Shown here one piece after another: positions 6,551-10,124 of a stretch of 10,124 nt of DNA. Location of the stretch: positions 1 to 10,124 of the forward strand of contig CACZON010000310.1 of the NCBI GenBank assembly GCA_902782805.1. Direction: 5' to 3'. The notes beneath the pieces were generated by a model. That model ran no database searches. It was not told the origin of the DNA and saw only the letters and a program-made list of their open reading frames with translations. The DNA is from Oscillospiraceae bacterium (GTDB lineage: Bacteria; Bacillota; Clostridia; Oscillospirales; Acutalibacteraceae). Numbering within the stretch: the first letter of the stretch is position 1; the number at the start of each line of letters is the position of its first letter. A program made the translations under genes and the position numbers.

Positions 6551-7252
6551 TTATGCCTCCTCCTTTCGATCTTTTCTGCGGCGGATTACAAGGAAGATCG
6601 CAATCCCGAAGAGTGCGGCGCCGCTGATCGCCATTACAATGAAGTACGGCAGCAGGTTCGATTCGTCGCCGGTCTTGACAACTTCTTCGGTTTCGAGCAC
6701 TTCTACCGCGAAGTTCATCTCGAGATCGGCAAGCGCGCTCTGATAATCATTGCCCTGGGTTTCTCCGTCAAGTTCAATGTACAGAGTAACTGCAGCTTCT
6801 TCACCCTTCTTGAGTGTTCCGATGCGCAGGAATTCTTCGAGCGCGTCGGTCGCGTCTTTCAGACCGTTGGAGCCGATACCGCCGACCGTCTGGCTGTTGT
6901 AAAGCTCTTTGTTTCCATCCGGGCCGCTGTACGTAAGGACATACGTGTAGGCGCCTCCCTGGGCATTATGGCTTTCTTCCAGAGTCGTCAGAACCGAGTT
7001 GGAAAGGTACCAGTCGGTATCATTTTCGTTTTCGTTGAGTAATTTGATCTTGAGCGTTATATCATCGCCCGGCTGGAGTTCGCTGATCGAGTCAGCAACA
7101 CCGGATGCGGTGAAATTCGGTTTGAGCTCTCCGCCGCTCGTGAAGGTAACCTGCCAGTTATCCGCGCCGGAAAGATGTTCGCCGGCAAATACGGAAACCG
7201 AGAAGATCAGGAGCAGGCAGAGCGCCATTACAATTCGAAACGTCTTTTTCAT
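6551..7252 (-). CDS. Surface protein with VKTGD sortase sorting signal
   Basis: The 233-residue precursor has a Sec signal peptide (residues 1 to about 24, cleavage near VFA-GE), a beta-rich domain of about 165 residues, and a complete cell-wall sorting signal. That signal is VVKTGDE (191-197), a hydrophobic helix (about 200-223) and a basic tail RRRKDRK. The motif departs from LPxTG by lacking the Leu-Pro, but the KTGD core is common among clostridial sortase substrates. The ectodomain (LQPGDDITLKIKLLNENENDTDWYL, in part) resembles uncharacterised proteins I associate with SipW/TasA-like clusters in gut Clostridia. Its ribosome binding site TAAGGAGG overlaps the stop of the upstream gene, 12 bases away. 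It is the only member of the operon with a recognisable sorting motif, so it is the likeliest substrate of the class C sortase or of a housekeeping sortase. Confidence 0.82.
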   Translation of the reverse strand: MKKTFRIVMALCLLLIFSVSVFAGEHLSGADNWQVTFTSGGELKPNFTASGVADSISELQPGDDITLKIKLLNENENDTDWYLSNSVLTTLEESHNAQGGAYTYVLTYSGPDGNKELYNSQTVGGIGSNGLKDATDALEEFLRIGTLKKGEEAAVTLYIELDGETQGNDYQSALADLEMNFAVEVLETEEVVKTGDESNLLPYFIVMAISGAALFGIAIFLVIRRRKDRKEEA

Positions 7253-7264
7253 TCTGCTTCCTCC

Positions 7265-7933
7265 TTAACCTGCTGCGTTGGTCTTGCCCCACGCGCTGAG
7301 CATCGCTGCCTCGCCGCTGTGATCCTGAACTGCGTCTGCGACAACGTCGATATAGAAGGTGATACCGTCGTAAACGTAGGATTTCTGATCATCATTGAGC
7401 ATCTTAACGATTTTTCCATCGATCGTAACGCTGTCAATGAAGGAAGTCGTATCACTTTCAGGCGCGATCGGGTTCGTGTAGTAGAGAACCGTACGCTCTT
7501 CGGTGGATGCGTCCGTATCGATCGTCCAGCCGTCGGAAGTATTGAATTTGATCGCGATCAGCGAAGGATCAAGATTGACCGCCTTGCCGTTTCCGTCTCT
7601 CCAGTATTTGTAAACGGATACGCGAATATAAGTGCCGATACTTCCCGTATTGCGTACTACGAGCTTTTCGGAATAGGTTTTCCCAACCTTGAAAGGCTCT
7701 TTGCCGTTTGCGAGCGATTCAAGAATGCTTGCATCGGGTCCAAGGGGCTCTCCGTCGTTTTCCACTAAAGCGATCGCAATCGAGGAGGTTTCCATGCTTG
7801 CGCGATAGCTCTGGCTCATCGGAGTCAGCGGAGCAGCACGTACACCGCCGATTGTACCGCCGAGCAGGAGAGCAACTGCCAGGACAAAGAGCAGAACCGT
7901 AGTGATTGGGGAACGAAGAATCTTTTTAAACAT
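7265..7933 (-). CDS. TasA/camelysin-like secreted protein with SipW-type signal peptide (1)
   Basis: The 222-residue protein has a basic start and a hydrophobic helix ending in GGTIGGVRAAP (25-35), the pattern of a SipW-dependent signal peptide. The mature part is beta-rich with segments such as KLVVRNTGSIGTYIRVSVYKYW and RTVLYYT, and ends in DAVQDHSGEAAMLSAWG. That closing motif recurs in TasA-like proteins of Clostridia. It has no C-terminal anchor or sorting signal, so it should be secreted or assembled into a fibre. The ATG at 7933 shares its A with the preceding TGA (TGATG), and AAGGAGG lies nine bases upstream inside the previous gene, which implies translational coupling and near-equal output. 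A TTG three bases earlier is in frame but is not needed. Confidence 0.83.
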   Translation of the reverse strand: MFKKILRSPITTVLLFVLAVALLLGGTIGGVRAAPLTPMSQSYRASMETSSIAIALVENDGEPLGPDASILESLANGKEPFKVGKTYSEKLVVRNTGSIGTYIRVSVYKYWRDGNGKAVNLDPSLIAIKFNTSDGWTIDTDASTEERTVLYYTNPIAPESDTTSFIDSVTIDGKIVKMLNDDQKSYVYDGITFYIDVVADAVQDHSGEAAMLSAWGKTNAAG

Positions 7934-8433
7934 CAAAGGTCTCCTCCTTCCGCCTTGAGGTTCCAGTCGGCATAGGGTTCGCCGGCTTCATCGTAAAGCA
8001 CCGGAGTGGCTTCATAAACTACGGTTACATTAAAGTCGCCGCGTTCCTGGACGCCCTCAGGAATGTTTTCAATTTTGATCAAAAGTTCGTTTGCCGTCGT
8101 TTCGCCGGGAGCAATAATCTCGCTGTAGCGATAGAAACCTTCGTCATCGATCGTCCAGCCTTCACCGCTGTACTCCAGGGTAAATTCACTGCCCGCAAAT
8201 GCTTTTGCGCGAACATAAACAGGCTGCTTGGAATCATCCTGGTTTTTAATCACAACGTGCTTCGTCCAACGCGAAACATCCGGTTCTTCGATCGTAGTAT
8301 GCGGTCCAAGGTCGATCATAACGCTTCCGCTTGCTTTGACGGATGTGGTAAAATACGCCGCCGCACTGCTGAGTCCAACGCTCAGGATAAGCGCTACAGC
8401 CAGGATCGCAAGGAAAATATTTCTACGTTTCAT
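7933..8433 (-). CDS. TasA-like secreted protein with SipW-type signal peptide (2)
   Basis: The 166-residue protein has a signal peptide with the hallmark SSAAAYFTTS (22-31), the AYFT motif typical of SipW substrates, with cleavage expected before or near Tyr27. The mature part is a compact beta-rich domain of about 140 residues (WTKHVVIKNQ, PVYVRAKAFAGSEF, NELLIKIENIP) ending in LYDEAGEPYADWNLKAEGGDL. It has no membrane anchor or sorting motif. The start ATG at 8433 lies 13 bases after the pilin-like gene stop, and an AAAGGAGG begins within that stop codon region. Its own last codons encode the ribosome binding site of the next gene. By analogy with TasA/TapA, this and the following gene could provide two subunits of one fibre. 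Confidence 0.83.
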   Translation of the reverse strand: MKRRNIFLAILAVALILSVGLSSAAAYFTTSVKASGSVMIDLGPHTTIEEPDVSRWTKHVVIKNQDDSKQPVYVRAKAFAGSEFTLEYSGEGWTIDDEGFYRYSEIIAPGETTANELLIKIENIPEGVQERGDFNVTVVYEATPVLYDEAGEPYADWNLKAEGGDL

Positions 8434-8446
8434 TCCTCATCCTCCT

Positions 8447-9499
8447 TTACCGCTGCTCAACGTCAACACTGTAGGTACCGTCCGCCTCTTTTGTATAAGT
8501 AAAGTGGTTTTCGATTCCATAGCCGCCGATGATCTTCTTATTGTATGTGTTCTCAAATTCAGCCTCGTTCTCATCCGAAGCAAGGAACGATTCGATCGTG
8601 ATCGTATCACTTCCGACGCTGTCAAATCTGGCGCCTTTGTATACTTCCTTGATCGTAACGGTCGAACCCGCCGGGATCTTATCAAGCGTCGCGCTATTGG
8701 TTCCGCTCTTGCCCATGTGGATCGTCGCGATATCGGAGAATACGACCTTTCCGTCCTTTACCGCTTCAACCGAGAAGACAAAGGTTGCCATTTCGCCTTC
8801 GAAGTTGTCGATCGTCTTGAAAATCGTCAGCGAACCGAACGATTGCTTCTGGGTGAATTTCAGCGTAATGGAAACATCCGCGATCCACTCGCCGTCTTCC
8901 TCAGAAGATTTCCGATAGCCGTCTTCGTTAACGTCGTCTTTCGTCGGGAGCGATACAAGAATCGGAGAGAAGCGATACTCATAAACCGAGGAGTTTGCAA
9001 TCGTCTCGTCGCTGTCCTTGCTCCAGTAATCTTTCTCGTCTTCACCGCGCGCGATGACAAGATACCAGCCGAACGGGAGTGCCTCTCCATCATCCGTTTT
9101 CTCGATCTTATCGCCGAGCGCTGCACCCGTCACAACCGGCGTACCGCTCGTCTTCGCGATTCCGGCGGCCTGCGCCGCGAAGGATTGCCAGGCTTCGGCG
9201 TCCATTTCCTCGGCGACCTCGAGCGTATCAAACGGCTCCGTAAGCGTGAAGTCGTAGGAATCATAATCCGTGCTCTTCTCTGCGGCCGCGATCTGATAAA
9301 GATCGAGGACAACCTTCGCCTCATTGAAATCTTTTTCCGCATCCTCATCCGCGAAGTTCTCGGTAGGTTTAACAGTCAGTGAAACCTTCTCAATCTCACC
9401 AGCGGCGAATACGGTTCCCCCTATCGCGCAGATCATCAGGCTCAGGCAGATTAAAATCGCCAGGAGCTTCCTCGGACCTGCACTTCTCTTTATACGCAT
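8447..9499 (-). CDS. Secreted pilin-like protein with Cna-B isopeptide domain, no anchor
   Basis: This 350-residue protein has a Sec signal peptide (1 to about 28, cleavage near VFA-AG). An N-terminal pilin-like domain contains GWYLVIARG and the YRFSPILVSLPT element common in sortase-assembled pilins. A C-terminal Cna-B-type domain (about 220-320) shows the expected isopeptide set: Lys228 (LTIFKTI), catalytic Glu285 (VTIKEVY) and Asn317 (EFENTY). The protein ends about 33 residues later in a soluble tail (NHFTYTKEADGTYSVDVEQR) with no LPxTG, membrane helix or basic tail, so it cannot be a standard sortase substrate. I see no clear YPKN pilin motif. The ATG at 9499 has AAAGGAGG nine bases upstream; a TTG at 9505 is less likely. 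It follows the class C sortase gene by 72 bases. It is probably a structural subunit, but the attachment mode is unclear. Confidence 0.83.
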   Translation of the reverse strand: MRIKRSAGPRKLLAILICLSLMICAIGGTVFAAGEIEKVSLTVKPTENFADEDAEKDFNEAKVVLDLYQIAAAEKSTDYDSYDFTLTEPFDTLEVAEEMDAEAWQSFAAQAAGIAKTSGTPVVTGAALGDKIEKTDDGEALPFGWYLVIARGEDEKDYWSKDSDETIANSSVYEYRFSPILVSLPTKDDVNEDGYRKSSEEDGEWIADVSITLKFTQKQSFGSLTIFKTIDNFEGEMATFVFSVEAVKDGKVVFSDIATIHMGKSGTNSATLDKIPAGSTVTIKEVYKGARFDSVGSDTITIESFLASDENEAEFENTYNKKIIGGYGIENHFTYTKEADGTYSVDVEQR

Positions 9500-9537
9500 C
9501 GGCAAATTCCTCCTTTATGCTCAAGCGTTGAATCCAC

Positions 9538-9551
9538 GCCGCACTTGCGGC
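9538..9551 (-). other. Small intercistronic hairpin between sortase and pilin-like genes
   Basis: GCCGC (9538-9542), a 4-base loop and GCGGC (9547-9551) form a short GC-rich stem in the 72-base gap. No U tract follows on the minus strand, so it is unlikely to be a full terminator. It could stabilise the 5' end of the downstream structural-gene message after processing. Confidence 0.35.
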
Positions 9552-9571
9552 AGGTGAATGATTTATACTTT

Positions 9572-10124
9572 CTACGGCGAATCGCCGTTTCCAGACACAT
9601 CTTGCTGCTCGATTGATTTCGAGTCTTCTCCTCCGTCGATCGCTTCGGAAGGTTCTTCCGCAAAGCTTTCTCCGGCGGCCGTTTCGTCAGACGTCACATC
9701 GTTTGTCTGCGGATCGTCATTTTCGCGTTTCAGCGACTGCGCGGCGTCTCTGGCGATCATCGCCCGGATCTGCGCCGTCGGTCTTTTGGGTTTCTTAATG
9801 GAGTAATAGATCACCATTCCGAAAAGGAACAGGAACAGCAGCGGTACGCCTACGGCAACGATTGCAAGGTAATTCGGTATCCGTGTTGCGTCCGGCAGAA
9901 CAACTACTTCCGGCGCTTCATTCTCTACCCTGTGCCCGCGCACCAGCAGCCGGTGGGTATTGATCCCGTAGGGCGTGCAGGTAACGAGCGTCACGTAATC
10001 CTTTCCGGGGACGATTCCCACTGTACCGAGATCACTCGGTTCTACAATCCGTATCTGATCGACTTCGTACGTCATTGTTCGGTTCAGTACCGTGATTACA
10101 AAAGTATCGCCTTCCGTGAGTTTA
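9572..10124 (-). CDS. Class C sortase (pilin polymerase type), partial, N-terminus beyond window
   Basis: The reading frame is open to the right edge, so the gene enters the window from there and its true start, lid and catalytic His are not visible. The visible part begins KLTEGDTFVITVLNRTMTYE, continues with the class C strand pattern VDQIRIVEP and IVPGKDYVTL, and reaches the active-site TLVTC (Cys codon at 9977-9979). The conserved Arg follows in the signature TPYGINTHRLLVRG. A C-terminal membrane helix (about 9800-9870) anchors it, as usual for class C enzymes. Unusually, an acidic, Glu/Asp/Ser-rich tail of about 75 residues follows the helix, presumably in the cytoplasm. Class C sortases join pilin subunits through LPxTG-like signals. 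Its position at the head of the operon supports a role in assembling the downstream surface proteins. Confidence 0.92.
   Translation of the reverse strand, partial: KLTEGDTFVITVLNRTMTYEVDQIRIVEPSDLGTVGIVPGKDYVTLVTCTPYGINTHRLLVRGHRVENEAPEVVVLPDATRIPNYLAIVAVGVPLLFLFLFGMVIYYSIKKPKRPTAQIRAMIARDAAQSLKRENDDPQTNDVTSDETAAGESFAEEPSEAIDGGEDSKSIEQQDVSGNGDSP

Noticed and set aside
8228..9382. Long plus-strand open frame of 384 codons
   Set aside because: It runs antisense to the pilin-like gene and the next gene, has no family resemblance and no good ribosome binding site. The minus-strand products show clear signal peptides and domains.

Overview
The window reads as chromosomal DNA of a low-to-mid GC Gram-positive bacterium, most likely a gut-type member of the Clostridia (Bacillota). 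This rests on strong AGGAGG ribosome binding sites, Ser/Glu/Gln-rich extracellular linkers, a sortase, SipW-type signal peptides with their peptidase, and a cytoplasmic clan GH-D glycosidase. Placement below class level is not possible from the sequence alone.

Left block (1-2740). After about 180 bases that hold only inverted repeats, a two-gene minus-strand operon carries a small lipoprotein (2053-2619) followed by an unusual fusion (187-2034). The fusion joins a polytopic acyltransferase-3 membrane domain, a Ser/Glu-rich linker and a transglutaminase-like domain with an intact Cys/His/Asp triad. A near-consensus promoter at 2687-2715 drives this pair, and a hairpin covers the ribosome binding site and first start codon of the lipoprotein gene.

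Middle block (2740-4870). Divergent from the lipoprotein pair, a single plus-strand gene (2822-4747) encodes a cytoplasmic alpha-galactosidase-like clan GH-D enzyme. An inverted repeat over its promoter looks like an operator. It is separated from the next operon by two hairpins that act as terminators, one of them bidirectional.

Right block (4879-10124). This is a tight six-gene minus-strand operon that enters from the right edge. In transcription order it holds a class C (pilin-type) sortase, a secreted Cna-B isopeptide-domain pilin-like protein, two small TasA/camelysin-like proteins with SipW-type signal peptides, a cell-surface protein with a VKTGD sorting signal, a surface protein with 14 tandem SSQGGE hexapeptides, and a SipW (ER-type) signal peptidase. 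Gaps from the pilin gene to the signal peptidase gene run from a 1-base overlap to 13 bases, and each ribosome binding site overlaps or abuts the preceding stop. I infer that SipW matures the TasA-like subunits, the sortase anchors or polymerises the KTGD protein and possibly others, and the products form a surface fibre or pilus-like structure. This combination of TasA/SipW fibre logic and sortase pilus logic in one operon, with an isopeptide pilin that has no anchor, is the most interesting content of the window.
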